A stretch of 64,000 bases of DNA from Micromonospora matsumotoense. Its GTDB lineage: Bacteria > Actinomycetota > Actinomycetes > Mycobacteriales > Micromonosporaceae. Positions 41,996 through 51,960 of this stretch are shown piece by piece. Location of the stretch: assembly GCF_900091525.1 (NCBI RefSeq), contig NZ_FMCU01000009.1, positions 186,001 to 250,000 of the forward strand, given 5' to 3'. A model generated the notes under the pieces. That model was given only the letters and a program-made list of their open reading frames with translations, had not been told where the DNA came from and did no database searches. Positions within the stretch are counted from its first letter, which is position 1, and every line of letters starts with the position of its first letter. The position numbers and the translations under genes were made by a program.

Positions 41996-42517
41996 TCACC
42001 CGACGGCATCGGCGTCACCATCGGCACCGGCCAGGGCCACACCCGGGGTGCCCACGCCGCGCCCCGCGCCGATCGAACCGCGCCACGCGCCGGTCTCCGT
42101 GCCCCGTGCCTCCAGGTAGGACTTGAACCGTTCCAGGTCCGCCTCGGCCTGCCGGGCCACCACGTGCAGCCGGTCCGCTGCCTTCTCGGCCAGCCCGTCC
42201 GGCTCGTACTCCAGGCACAGCAGCACCCGGGTGCGGTCGGCGTCGATCCGCTGGAAGTAGACCGCCCCGGCGTTCGTGACGCCGTCGGTCGCCGCCCAGG
42301 CGACCTTCTCGTCCGGCACCTGTTCGAGCACCGTGGCGTCCCACTCGCGCCGCACCCCGGCGATCCGGGCGACCCAGAGCAGCCGACGGTCGCCGAGCTG
42401 GCGGACCTCCTCGACGCCGGCCATGAAGTGGGGGAACTCCTCGAACTGGGTCCACTGGTTGTAGGCGGTGCTGACCGGGACGCCGACGTCGATCGACCTC
42501 TCGACCCTGGTGGTCAT
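41996..42517 (-). CDS. SRPBCC-family (polyketide cyclase-like) protein
   Basis: A 173-residue START/Bet v1-fold protein: VERSIDVGVPVSTAYNQWTQFEEFPHFMAGVEEV, with LLWVARIAGVRREWDATVLEQ and DADRTRVLLCLEYEPDG. This branch (cyclase/dehydrase-like, often next to stress or membrane genes) binds a hydrophobic ligand; no catalytic role is assured. GAGGAGGAA precedes ATG 42517. The last 30 residues are Gly/Ala-rich. It converges on the M23-like gene with 4 bases between. Confidence 0.85.
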   Translation of the reverse strand: MTTRVERSIDVGVPVSTAYNQWTQFEEFPHFMAGVEEVRQLGDRRLLWVARIAGVRREWDATVLEQVPDEKVAWAATDGVTNAGAVYFQRIDADRTRVLLCLEYEPDGLAEKAADRLHVVARQAEADLERFKSYLEARGTETGAWRGSIGAGRGVGTPGVALAGADGDADAVG

Positions 42518-42693
42518 GGCATTCCTCCTCACTCCGGTCGAGTCGGCTCGCCGGGAGGGACCTGGTCCTGGGGGTGCAACGACCGGTACCCCGGGGACGA
42601 CCGCGCCAACCCGGGCAGCGAGCCGGACGACCGGGCCAGCGAGGCGGGGCCGGTGCGGCGCGTCGGCCCCGCTTTCCTGGCAAGGTGTACGCC

Positions 42694-43800
42694 ATGTCTG
42701 CGCTGCTCCGCCCCCGGATGTCCGACTGGACGGTCGTGGTGCCCGTCCTCGCGGTGGTGCTGCTGCTCGTCACCTGGAACCGCGAGCTGCCGGGCCTGCT
42801 GGTGGCGGTGGTCGCCGCGTTCCTGGCCGGCGCGGTGCTGGCGGCCGTCCACCACGCCGAGGTGGTCGCCCACAAGGTCGGTGAGCCGTACGGCTCGCTG
42901 GTGCTCGCGGTGGCGGTCACCGTCATCGAGGTCGCCCTGATCGTCACCCTGATGATCAGTGGCGGGGACAAGACCCAGGCGCTGGCCCGGGACACCGTCT
43001 TCGCCGCCGTGATGATCACCTGCAACGGCATCCTCGGGCTCTCCCTCCTGCTCGGCGCGCTCCGGCGGCGGGTGGCGGTGTTCAACCCGGAGGGCACCGG
43101 TGGGGCGCTGGCCACCGTGGCGACCCTCGCCACCCTGAGCCTGGTGGTGCCGACCTTCACCACCAGCAAGACCGGCCCGGAGTTCTCCCCCGCCCAGCTC
43201 GCCTTCGCCGCCGTGGCCTCGCTGGCGCTGTACGGGCTGTTCGTGATGGTGCAGACCGGCCGGCACCGGGACTACTTCCTCTCCATCACCAGCGACGGCA
43301 GCGTGGCCGACTCCGACGGCGACGGGCACGCCGATCCGCCGTCGACGCGCACCGCCGTGATCAGTCTGGTGCTGCTCGTCGTCGCCCTGGTGGCCGTGGT
43401 CGGGGACGCGAAGACGGTCTCACCCACCATCGAGGCCGGGGTCGCCGCGGCGAACCTGCCGCAGTCCTTCGTCGGGGTGGTCATCGCGCTGCTCGTCCTC
43501 CTGCCGGAGACCCTCGCGGCGGCCCGTGCGGCCCGCCGGGACCGGGTGCAGATCAGCCTCAACCTCGCGCTCGGCTCCGCGATGGCGAGCATCGGCCTGA
43601 CCATCCCGGCGATCGCGGTCGCCTCGATCTGGCTGGACGGGCCGCTGCTGCTCGGCCTGGGTGGCACCCAGCTGACCCTGTTGGCGTTGACCGTCGTCAC
43701 CGGCGTGCTGACCGTGGTGCCGGGCCGGGCCACCGTCCTGCAGGGCGGGGTGCACCTGGTGCTGCTCGCGGCGTTCGTCTTCCTCGCCGCCAGCCCCTGA
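42694..43800 (+). CDS. Ca2+:H+ antiporter-like cation exchanger (CaCA family)
   Basis: A 368-residue membrane protein with about 11 helices in two homologous halves. The alpha-repeat motifs are GEPYGSLVLAVAVTVIEVAL in the first half and VVIALLVLLPETLAAARAARR with NLALGSAMASIGLTIPAIA in the second; the Glu residues in VIEVAL and LLPET are the ion ligands of the family. The central loop is acidic (SVADSDGDGHADPPS) and could bind calcium. It resembles ChaA. ATG 42694 follows AAGGTG; GTG 42685 is possible. Confidence 0.9.
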   Translation: MSALLRPRMSDWTVVVPVLAVVLLLVTWNRELPGLLVAVVAAFLAGAVLAAVHHAEVVAHKVGEPYGSLVLAVAVTVIEVALIVTLMISGGDKTQALARDTVFAAVMITCNGILGLSLLLGALRRRVAVFNPEGTGGALATVATLATLSLVVPTFTTSKTGPEFSPAQLAFAAVASLALYGLFVMVQTGRHRDYFLSITSDGSVADSDGDGHADPPSTRTAVISLVLLVVALVAVVGDAKTVSPTIEAGVAAANLPQSFVGVVIALLVLLPETLAAARAARRDRVQISLNLALGSAMASIGLTIPAIAVASIWLDGPLLLGLGGTQLTLLALTVVTGVLTVVPGRATVLQGGVHLVLLAAFVFLAASP

Positions 43801-43869
43801 CCCGACGTCGACCCCGTAGCGGCCGGACGACGGTGACCGGCAGGACCGCCGTACCGCCGGCGACCCTGG

Positions 43870-44346
43870 TCAGTCGTCGTGGCGTTCGGTGCGGGCGACC
43901 TCGGCGAACGCCGCCTCCAGGCAGCCGGCGAACGGCACCCCGGTCACCGTGAGCAGATCGCACACCAGGAGCGGGGCGTGCCGGGCGACGGCGGTCGGGT
44001 CGGGCGGGGTGTCGTCGTCACCCGGGTCGTAGACACCGAGCGCCCCGGCCAGCAGCACCAGCACCACCTGCGGGTCGACGTCGGGTTGCCAGGTCGCGGC
44101 GGCCCGGACGCAGCGCTCCAGCACCTGCCGGACGTCGTCGCTGTCGAGCCCGTCGGGGTGGGCCTGTTCCAGCAGGAGCCGGACCACCCCACCGACGACC
44201 AGCCCGGCGCGGTCGGCACCGGCGAGCCGGAGCACCGCCCGGTCGTACGCCGCGTCGTCGCGGGCCTGCGCGGCGTCCACCGCCTCGGTGGCGGCCACCG
44301 CGATCTCGCGGGCCGGGGCGGGCAGGTGTCGCCAGGTCACCGTCAC
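43870..44346 (-). CDS. Unknown helical protein
   Basis: A 158-residue protein rich in Ala, Asp and Val, all helical by appearance, starting TVTWRHLPAPAREIAVAATEAV. I recognise no family and no motif. CATGCT on the minus strand (44358-44353) ends six bases before GTG 44346, again the leaderless layout. It converges with the antiporter gene. Confidence 0.6.
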   Translation of the reverse strand: MTVTWRHLPAPAREIAVAATEAVDAAQARDDAAYDRAVLRLAGADRAGLVVGGVVRLLLEQAHPDGLDSDDVRQVLERCVRAAATWQPDVDPQVVLVLLAGALGVYDPGDDDTPPDPTAVARHAPLLVCDLLTVTGVPFAGCLEAAFAEVARTERHDD

Positions 44347-44646
44347 CGGCCCAGCATGGCAGAGCCGACCGACACCACCCCCGCCCGCACCGGCCCCCGC
44401 CCGGCGGACGTCGAACGCCGGACAGCGCCGGCCGGGACAGACACACCCGAGGCGGCACGGAACCGACCGGCTCGAGGCCGGGCGAAACAGCAGGGGGGCG
44501 AAAACGGGTCGACCGCCCCGGGCTGGGCGGCGGCTCCCGGTGCGAGGAGTCGCCGGCCGTCCCGGGACGGTCGGACGATGACCGGAGTACGCCCCTCAAC
44601 GCTCCGGTCACCGCGGGTCCGTACGGGCCGTATCCGGCCCCGACGG
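44347..44646. other. Gap of 300 bases, no gene recognised
   Basis: Besides the CATGCT box at 44353-44358 for the downstream minus-strand gene I see no feature. Confidence 0.35.
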
Positions 44647-45105
44647 TCAGCAGTACGTGTAGCTGCCCTTGCTCCCCCACGTGCAGGAGTCGATCCCGGT
44701 ACCGGCGGAGTTGCGCAGGTAGGCGGTGTCGCCGGTGTTGTTCCAGATGTAGTTCCCGGAGCCCCAGTACCGGTGGGTGGAGGTGTTGGTGCCCTTGCCG
44801 GTGTGAAGGTAAACGCTGGCGCCCTTGGCGAGCCGGAAGTCGCCGGAGAACGTGTAGACGTGGCGGGACTTGTCGCGCAGCGTCCAGGACTTCAGGTTCA
44901 GCGTCGAGCTACGCCGGTTGGTCAGCTTGACGTACTCGGCGTTGAGGCTGGTGTTGGAGCGGTTGTCGGTGCCCGGGGAGTTGTAGTAGACCTTCGTGAT
45001 CTCCACGGCCGGCGTCGCGGCCTGGGCCGGCGCGGCGATGGTCAGCGAGCCGCCGACGGCGACGGCGAGCGCCACGGCGAATCCGACGAGCCTGGTGTTC
45101 TTCAC
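44647..45105 (-). CDS. Secreted lamin-tail-domain protein
   Basis: A 152-residue exported protein. A signal peptide (LVGFAVALAVAVGGSLTIAAP, cleavage after AQA near residue 30) is followed by one LTD domain: VEITKVYYNSPGTDNRSNTS, NAEYVKLTNRRSSTLNLKSW, LRDKSRHVYTFSG and YIWNNTGDTAYLRNSAG. Two Cys near the end (DSCTWGS, YTYC) may form a disulfide. LTD domains are adhesion or substrate-binding modules often attached to nucleases; here it is alone. GTG 45105 follows GGGGGAA. Confidence 0.88.
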   Translation of the reverse strand: MKNTRLVGFAVALAVAVGGSLTIAAPAQAATPAVEITKVYYNSPGTDNRSNTSLNAEYVKLTNRRSSTLNLKSWTLRDKSRHVYTFSGDFRLAKGASVYLHTGKGTNTSTHRYWGSGNYIWNNTGDTAYLRNSAGTGIDSCTWGSKGSYTYC

Positions 45106-45246
45106 ACGTTCCCCCACAGGTTCACGGGCCGACGTCGAGCGGACGTCGCCACGGAAAGTGGGCCGAGGCTATCCGTACCGACCGGCAACTGTGGACTCGA
45201 AAAGCGTGGCGGCGGCAAACACGTCCGCCAGTCCGGCAGTGGGACC

Positions 45247-45930
45247 CTAATGGCGATCATGGATGACGCGATCGTCCGGCGGAGGCGTCCCTTCCACCGA
45301 CCCGCACTCCCCCGCCGGGTGGAGCAGGGCGACCAGTCGGGGTCGGGTCCAGTGCCCGACGACCCCCGGTCGGCCGGCCAGGTAGTCGATCGTCTCGGAC
45401 GACGACCAGCCGTGCGCCTCCCGCAGCCCGTCGGCGATCATCCGCAGGTAGACCGGGGCGGGCGGGGTCCACGCCACGTCGGACGCCCGCCCCGGCGCGG
45501 TGAAGGTGAGCATCGGCAGCCCGTCGGAGGTGCCGACCCGCAGCAGGGTCTCGTACCGCCCCGGGCCGAGGGTGGCCCGGCCACCGGCCACCGCCTCGTC
45601 GAGCGCGGGCAGGTCGTCACCGGGTGGCCGGTACATCTCCTGCGCGGCGAGGTCGGCGAACTGGGCCCGGGTCAGCAGGTAGCCTCGGGCCGCCGCGACG
45701 CCGGGCAGCTCCGGGTCGTAGAAGGCCATCCCGCCGGTCCAGGCCCGGGACTCCCCGGCGAAGTAGATGCCGCCGGGGATCAGCACCGGCAGGGTCCGGC
45801 GCGGTGGTCGGCAGTCCCGACAGCCGGGGTACGACCGCAGCCCGCCGGGCGGCCGGCCGCCGGAGAGGTACCAGCCGAGCCGGGCGGCGTGCAGGTTCGA
45901 CCCGTAGGCGACGTACCAGAGCAGTTCCAC
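45247..45930 (-). CDS. YGSN-motif gamma-glutamylcyclotransferase-like protein
   Basis: A 227-residue protein opening with LLWYVAYGSNLHAARL; the YGSN loop is the hallmark of the gamma-glutamylcyclotransferase fold. Other parts: RTLPVLIPGGIYFAGESRAW, GMAFYDPELPGVAAARGYLLT, RYETLLRVGTSDGLPMLTF and YLRMIADGLREAHGWS. The usual catalytic Glu of cyclotransferases is not obvious, so the reaction is uncertain; relatives in actinomycete genomes are sometimes misnamed histone deacetylase. Start GTG 45930. Confidence 0.75.
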   Translation of the reverse strand: MELLWYVAYGSNLHAARLGWYLSGGRPPGGLRSYPGCRDCRPPRRTLPVLIPGGIYFAGESRAWTGGMAFYDPELPGVAAARGYLLTRAQFADLAAQEMYRPPGDDLPALDEAVAGGRATLGPGRYETLLRVGTSDGLPMLTFTAPGRASDVAWTPPAPVYLRMIADGLREAHGWSSSETIDYLAGRPGVVGHWTRPRLVALLHPAGECGSVEGTPPPDDRVIHDRH

Positions 45931-46052
45931 CCCGCCCCCTCCGCCGCATCCGGGCCTCCCACGCTATCGCCCACAGGCCCTGTCCACACCCTGTGGATGA
46001 AACATGTGTACGAACGAAGTGATCTTGATGTGGCCCACTGCTCCCCGCTGAG

Positions 46053-46058
46053 TACGCT
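46053..46058 (+). promoter_or_regulatory. -10 box of the diguanylate cyclase gene
   Basis: TACGCT; transcription from here gives a leader of about 40 nt before GTG 46106. Confidence 0.4.
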
Positions 46059-46105
46059 TGATCGCAGCCCCCGGCACCCGCCGGGCCCCTCTCACCTGGA
46101 AGAAC

Positions 46106-47527
46106 GTGGATCACGAGCGAGTCGTCCGGGACGTCACGGTCCGCCTGCCGATGGCGTCGACCGCCGCCGAGGCGTGCCGGTGGACCGTGACCGCACTCGC
46201 CCGGTACGTCCCCGCCACGATCTCCGTCCTGCTCCAGGTCCACGACCGGCTCCGCTGTGTCGCCGCGACCGGCGCCTGGCAGGTCTTCTCCGCCGTCGGG
46301 CCCAAGTCGGGCATCGTCGGCCGGGTGTACGCCTCCGGCGAGGGCGCCACCGTCGGTGACGTCACCGCCGACCCCGACTACCTGCCGTTGCGCCCCGACG
46401 TCACGGCCGAGATCTGCGTACCGGTGCGGGACCCGGCGGGCCGGCCGATCGGCGTGCTCGACCTCCAGTGGAGCGGGCCGGTGGAGCTCGGCCCGTGGCG
46501 GGAGACCGCCGAGCGGCTCGCCGAACGACTCGGGGCCCGGATCGCGGAGCTGGGCGGGCCTCCCGCCGAGAGCCGCAGCGAGCAACTGCTCCGGCACGCC
46601 ACCGCGATGACCTCGGCCCCCACCGACTGGGACCTGATGACCGCCGCGCTCACCGCCGCCCGGGAGGTCTCCACCCTCTCCACCGCCGTGCTGGTGCTCG
46701 CCGGCCGGCACGGCCCCCGGCTCGGCGCACCCACCGGGGTCCCCACCGAGTGGGAGTCGCGGGTCCGGGCCGCCCTGGCCGACGCCTCGACCGCGCAACT
46801 CGATCGGCTCGTCGCGCGGGCCCACCGGTACGGCGCGGCGTACACGCTGGGTGAGGCGGGATGCCCGCCCACCGAGGAACACCTCGCGCTGGCCCGTGCC
46901 GGGGTGCGCACCCTGGTGTCGGTGCCGGTCGGCCCACCGGAGGGCGGCGGGGTGCTGCTGGTCGCCGACGAGCGGCTGCTGCGCCCCGACCCGACCACGG
47001 TCAACCTGATGGAGCTGCTCGCCGGGCAGGCGTGGGCCGCGCTGGAGCGGCTGCGCACCCTGGCCCAACTCCGGGAGCAGGCCAGCCTGGACCCGCTCAC
47101 CGGGCTGCGCCACACCGGCACGTTCGGGCGGCGGATCGCGGCGGCCACCCCCGGGCGTACCGCGCTGCTCGCCATCGACGTGGACGGCTTCAAGACCGTC
47201 AACGACACCTACGGTCACCAGGCCGGGGACCGGCTGCTGGTGGGGCTGGCCCGCGCCCTGGAGGCGGCGCTGCGGCACGGCGACGAGCTGTACCGCACCG
47301 GTGGGGACGAGTTCGTCGCGGTGATCGAGGTGGCCCACCCCGACGAGGCGGTCCGGATCGCCGAGCGGCTCACCGAGGCGGCCCGCCGCACCGGCCGCAC
47401 GATCAGCGTCGGGGTGGCCCTACCCCGGCCCGGCGAGCTGGCCGACCGCACCCTGCACCGCGCCGACCAGGCCCTCTACGCCGCCAAGAACCGGGGTCGG
47501 GACCGGGTCCAGCTCTCCACCCCCTGA
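46106..47527 (+). CDS. GAF-GGDEF diguanylate cyclase
   Basis: A 473-residue protein. One or two GAF-like domains fill residues 1 to about 310 (GAWQVFSAVGPKSGIVGRVY, PDYLPLRPDVTAEICVPVRD; then VRTLVSVPVGPPEGGGVLLVA). The C-terminal GGDEF domain has DVDGFKTVNDTYGHQAGDRLL and an intact RTGGDEFVAV active site; RHGD five residues before it is the inhibitory I-site (RxxD). It should make c-di-GMP from GTP under product feedback. GGAAGAA precedes GTG 46106; a TTG at 46058 overlaps the -10 and is unlikely. No EAL domain is present. Confidence 0.92.
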   Translation: MDHERVVRDVTVRLPMASTAAEACRWTVTALARYVPATISVLLQVHDRLRCVAATGAWQVFSAVGPKSGIVGRVYASGEGATVGDVTADPDYLPLRPDVTAEICVPVRDPAGRPIGVLDLQWSGPVELGPWRETAERLAERLGARIAELGGPPAESRSEQLLRHATAMTSAPTDWDLMTAALTAAREVSTLSTAVLVLAGRHGPRLGAPTGVPTEWESRVRAALADASTAQLDRLVARAHRYGAAYTLGEAGCPPTEEHLALARAGVRTLVSVPVGPPEGGGVLLVADERLLRPDPTTVNLMELLAGQAWAALERLRTLAQLREQASLDPLTGLRHTGTFGRRIAAATPGRTALLAIDVDGFKTVNDTYGHQAGDRLLVGLARALEAALRHGDELYRTGGDEFVAVIEVAHPDEAVRIAERLTEAARRTGRTISVGVALPRPGELADRTLHRADQALYAAKNRGRDRVQLSTP

Positions 47528-47584
47528 CACCGGGACAGACCCGCGCCCGCCCCCGACCATCGGCGGGGCCGGTGAGGCGGCCGG

Positions 47585-48646
47585 TCAGGAGCGGGTACGG
47601 GGCCTGACCACGAGTTCGGCGATCTGGGCGGTGTTCAGGGCGGCACCCTTGCGCAGGTTGTCACCGGTGACGAAGAGGTCGAGCGCGCGCGGATCGTCGA
47701 CGGCCCGGCGGATCCGGCCGACCCAGGAGGGGTCGGTGCCGACCGCGTCGATGGGCATCGGGAACTCGCCGGCGGCCGGATCGTCGACCAGGATCACGCC
47801 GGGGGCGTTGCGCAGCGCCTCCCGGGCCCCCTCGGCGTCCACCTCGGTGGCGAAGACCGCGTGCACCGCGACCGAGTGGCCGGTCACCACCGGCACCCGT
47901 ACGCAGGTGGCGGAGACCTTCAGGTCGGGCAGGCCGAGGATCTTGCGGGACTCGTTGCGGACCTTCATCTCCTCGGAGGACCACCCGTGGTCGGCCAGCG
48001 ACCCCGCCCACGGCACCACGTTCAACGCCAACGGTGCCGGGAAGGGGCCCAGGTCGTCGCCGACCGCCTGCCGGACGTCGCCGGGCCGGGAGCCGAGCAC
48101 CCGGTCCCCGGCGATCTTGCCGAGTTGCCGGTGCAACGCGTCCACCCCGGCCTGACCCGCCCCCGACACCGCCTGGTACGACGCGAGCACCAGCTCCCGC
48201 AGGCCGTACTCGCGGTGCAGCGGGGCGATCGCCACGATCATGGTCAGCGTGGTGCAGTTGGCGTTGGCGATGATCCCCTTGGGGCGGTGGTCCACCTGGT
48301 CCGGGTTGATCTCGGGGACCACCAGCGGGACGGCCGGGTCCATCCGGAACGCGGCGGAGTTGTCGACGACCACCGCACCCCGGTCGACCGCGATCGGCGC
48401 CCAGCGCGCCGCCACCTCGTCGGGCACGTCGAAGACCGCCACGTCGACGCCGTCGAACGCCTCGGGGGTGAGCGCGCCGACGGTCAGCTCCTCGCCCCGG
48501 CAGCGCACCTTGCGCCCGACCGAACGGGCCGAGGCCAGCAGCCGGATCTCGCCCCAGACGTTGCGCCGGGCGGAGAGCAGGTCACACAGCACGGTGCCGA
48601 CAGCCCCCGTCGCCCCGACCACGGCCAGGGTGGGCTGCGGTGCCAC
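47585..48646 (-). CDS. asd: Aspartate-semialdehyde dehydrogenase
   Basis: A 353-residue enzyme that reduces aspartyl phosphate to the semialdehyde with NADPH, second step of the lysine/threonine/methionine/diaminopimelate route. NADP motif VVGATGAVGTVL, catalytic Cys in NANCTTLTM, SYQAVSGAGQAGVDAL, and the acid/base His region VRVPVVTGHSVAVHAVF are present. GTG 48646 lies 5 bases after the aspartokinase stop, so the two form an operon as in most actinobacteria. Confidence 0.95.
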   Translation of the reverse strand: MAPQPTLAVVGATGAVGTVLCDLLSARRNVWGEIRLLASARSVGRKVRCRGEELTVGALTPEAFDGVDVAVFDVPDEVAARWAPIAVDRGAVVVDNSAAFRMDPAVPLVVPEINPDQVDHRPKGIIANANCTTLTMIVAIAPLHREYGLRELVLASYQAVSGAGQAGVDALHRQLGKIAGDRVLGSRPGDVRQAVGDDLGPFPAPLALNVVPWAGSLADHGWSSEEMKVRNESRKILGLPDLKVSATCVRVPVVTGHSVAVHAVFATEVDAEGAREALRNAPGVILVDDPAAGEFPMPIDAVGTDPSWVGRIRRAVDDPRALDLFVTGDNLRKGAALNTAQIAELVVRPRTRS

Positions 48647-48651
48647 CGGGG

Positions 48652-49917
<1,266 letters not shown>

Positions 49918-50252
49918 GACGGCGCACTCCCTCCCAGCGACGACCCTGAGCGTGCCGACGCCGCCGGCTGAAGTCCGGCGGCGCGTGTCAGACCACCCCA
50001 GGGTATCGGGCGGTACGCGAGAGCGGGTCGGGTGATCCCACCATCCGGCCGAACCCGCTGGCCGACGCGAGGTTCCCGGCCGGTGGGGGAGGGCCACCGC
50101 GACCTGCGCCGACGCTGCGGCGCAGTGCCGGGTCACGGTCTGCGCGACCAGCCGGGGAGGTGGCCGGGACCGGGTTGATGCCCCGACACGCCGATCGGAG
50201 GCGGGATTCGCGCGGGGCTGTCGCCGTCGGCAACCCGGCGCAGAATGACCCG
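49918..50252. other. Divergent region with a hairpin in the lysC leader
   Basis: No gene is seen. A 9-bp stem (49959-49967 with 49975-49983) lies about 45 bases before lysC and would be in its leader. I found no lysine riboswitch-like sequence. A weak CAGAAT box at 50241-50246 precedes GTG 50253 by six bases. Confidence 0.4.
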
Positions 50253-51047
50253 GTGCATGACCACCCCCGCCCGGTCCGCCGGCCGATCGGCGTCCTGACC
50301 CTGCTCCTGCCCGTGTCGTCGGTGCTGGCGTTGCTGGCCGGCTGCGCCGCCGACGGCCCGACCGCGCCGCCGACCGGACCGCCCTCCGATCCGGCACCCG
50401 CCCCGGCGGACACCGCCCGGGACGAGCTGGCCGCGTTGGCCGCCGCCGCCCGGGACCGGCACCTGACCGCCCGGTACACCCTGTCCGGCACCGACGGCCC
50501 GACCCGCGACATCACGGTGACCAGCGCCAACGACGGCAGTTGGCGGGTGGACGTGCCCGGGGGCGCGCTCGGTGGGACGGCCGACGTCGCGCTCGTCGCC
50601 ACCCCGGACGGGCTCTTCCAGTGCGCCCTGCCCTCGGCCGGCCACTCCGGGCCGGCGAGCTGTGTCCGGCTCGGCGACCGGGACGACGCGGTGCCACACC
50701 GGCTGGACCCCCGGGTGCAGCACCCGTTCACCGACTGGCTGGAGGTGCTCACCGACCGGCGTACCGCGCTGTCGGTCTCGGTGGCGACGGCACCGCCCGG
50801 GGTCCCCGGGAGCTGTTACGCGGTGGAGAGCACCGCCGCCTCGCTGACCCCGCCGCTGGACGTGGGGATCTACTGCTACCAGCCCGACGGCACCCCCACC
50901 TTCGTACGGGCGGCGCTGGGCACGTTGACCCTGGCCGGCCCGCCCGGCCCGGCACCGGACACGGTGCCGCTGGCAGGGCCGGTGGTGGCCGGCGAGCCGC
51001 TGGGGCAGCAGGCGGAGCAGGCCTCACCGAGCCCCGGAACGCCCTGA
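50253..51047 (+). CDS. Putative lipoprotein, unknown
   Basis: A 264-residue exported protein. The signal peptide ends in LALLAGC (lipobox, Cys at about 31). A Pro/Ala spacer follows, then a beta-rich domain: ARDRHLTARYTLSGTDGPT, RDITVTSANDGSWRVDVPGG, DVALVATPDGLFQCALPS and CYAVESTAASLTPPLDVGIYC with several Cys. It resembles the LppX/LolA-like secreted proteins of actinomycetes in layout, but I cannot assign a family. GTG 50253 gives a normal signal peptide; longer forms add Arg-rich sequence. Confidence 0.7.
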   Translation: MHDHPRPVRRPIGVLTLLLPVSSVLALLAGCAADGPTAPPTGPPSDPAPAPADTARDELAALAAAARDRHLTARYTLSGTDGPTRDITVTSANDGSWRVDVPGGALGGTADVALVATPDGLFQCALPSAGHSGPASCVRLGDRDDAVPHRLDPRVQHPFTDWLEVLTDRRTALSVSVATAPPGVPGSCYAVESTAASLTPPLDVGIYCYQPDGTPTFVRAALGTLTLAGPPGPAPDTVPLAGPVVAGEPLGQQAEQASPSPGTP

Positions 51048-51131
51048 ACCTTCTGGGCGTTACGGGTGGCCTTGACCACATTTGCCAGGGTGGGGCAATC
51101 GGTCAAATCTCCCATACGGGATTCTCTTCGG

Positions 51132-51662
51132 ATGGCTGATCTCACCCCGTTGCTCGCCTTCCGCTGGAGCCCTCGGGCGTTCCACCCGACCGCTGCACTG
51201 ACCGGCGACGAGGCCGCCTCCCTGCTGGAGGCGGCCCGCTGGGCCCCGTCGGCCGGGAACGTGCAGCCGTGGCGGTTCGCCCTCGGCCACCGCGACGACG
51301 AGACGTGGAAACGCATCCTGGTCAGCCTCGCCGAGGCCGACCAGGGCTGGGCCCGGCACGCCGCCGCGCTGGTGGTGGGCGCCCACACCGGAGGCGACCC
51401 GGAGCGGTACGCGTACGACCTGGGCCAGTCGATCGCCCACCTCACCGTCCAGGCCACCGCCCTCGGCCTGTACGCACACCAGATCCGTGGCTTCGACCGG
51501 GCCGCGCTCGCCGCCGACCTGGACCTGTCACCGGGAATCCGCCCCCTGGTGGTGACCGCCGTGGGGCGGCTCGGCGACCCGTCGGCCCTGCCCGGGGAGC
51601 TGCTGCGCCGGGAGACCGCCCTGCGGCACCGGCACCCGGTCCACGCCCTGCTGCTGCACTGA
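51132..51662 (+). CDS. Nitroreductase-family protein
   Basis: A 176-residue FMN-dependent nitroreductase-like protein: LLAFRWSPRAFHPTAAL (the RxSxRxF start), EAARWAPSAGNVQPWRFAL (FMN-binding APSAGNxQPWRF), and DLGQSIAHLTVQATALGLYAHQI. The C-terminus is short but the phosphate-contact Arg and core are present. Substrate unknown. GATTCT ends six bases before ATG 51132, a possible leaderless promoter. Confidence 0.85.
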   Translation: MADLTPLLAFRWSPRAFHPTAALTGDEAASLLEAARWAPSAGNVQPWRFALGHRDDETWKRILVSLAEADQGWARHAAALVVGAHTGGDPERYAYDLGQSIAHLTVQATALGLYAHQIRGFDRAALAADLDLSPGIRPLVVTAVGRLGDPSALPGELLRRETALRHRHPVHALLLH

Positions 51663-51735
51663 CCACCGGAGTGTCCCCGCCGCGCCGGTGGTGATCCCGG
51701 CGGGTGCGATCCGGATCTCAGAGTCCGGACCCACC

Positions 51736-51764
51736 TTCCCACCCCCAGTCTCATCACGTAGGGT
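51736..51764 (+). promoter_or_regulatory. Promoter of the leuA leader
   Basis: TTCCCA (51736-51741), 17 bases, TAGGGT (51759-51764). Transcription would begin just before the leader peptide start at 51774. Confidence 0.5.
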
Positions 51765-51773
51765 CACTCTGTC

Positions 51774-51818
51774 ATGTGGCAGGCGTACCTTCTCCTTGGT
51801 CGCCGCGACGGGGCCTGA
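51774..51818 (+). CDS. leuL: leuA leader peptide (attenuation)
   Basis: A 14-residue frame, MWQAYLLLGRRDGA, with three Leu codons in a row (CTT CTC CTT, 51789-51797). CTT is rare in such GC-rich genomes, so a shortage of leucyl-tRNA would stall the ribosome here. A 10-bp hairpin (51804-51813 with 51829-51838) overlaps the last codons and the stop. It is too short for normal gene finding and stands 142 bases before leuA, as expected for ribosome-mediated attenuation. Confidence 0.75.
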   Translation: MWQAYLLLGRRDGA

Positions 51819-51960
51819 CCGGCCGGCACCCCGTCGCGGAGTCGAACCGCGCCGTCCAGCAGATCCGAACCTCCTCTCGGCACCCGTCCGGGCATCGCCG
51901 CCCGACACCCGCCGACACCTTCGAATGCTGACGCCACCTGACCCACGGGAGCACTCCGTC
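51819..51960 (+). promoter_or_regulatory. Attenuator region between leader peptide and leuA
   Basis: Two competing structures are visible: the hairpin 51804-51838 overlapping the leader stop, and a second, bulged stem 51886-51893 with 51900-51906. Which is terminator and which antiterminator I cannot decide, since neither has a T run. Confidence 0.5.

Noticed and set aside
49959..49983. Lysine riboswitch before aspartokinase
   Set aside because: Only a simple 9-bp hairpin is visible; the multi-stem lysine aptamer is not there.
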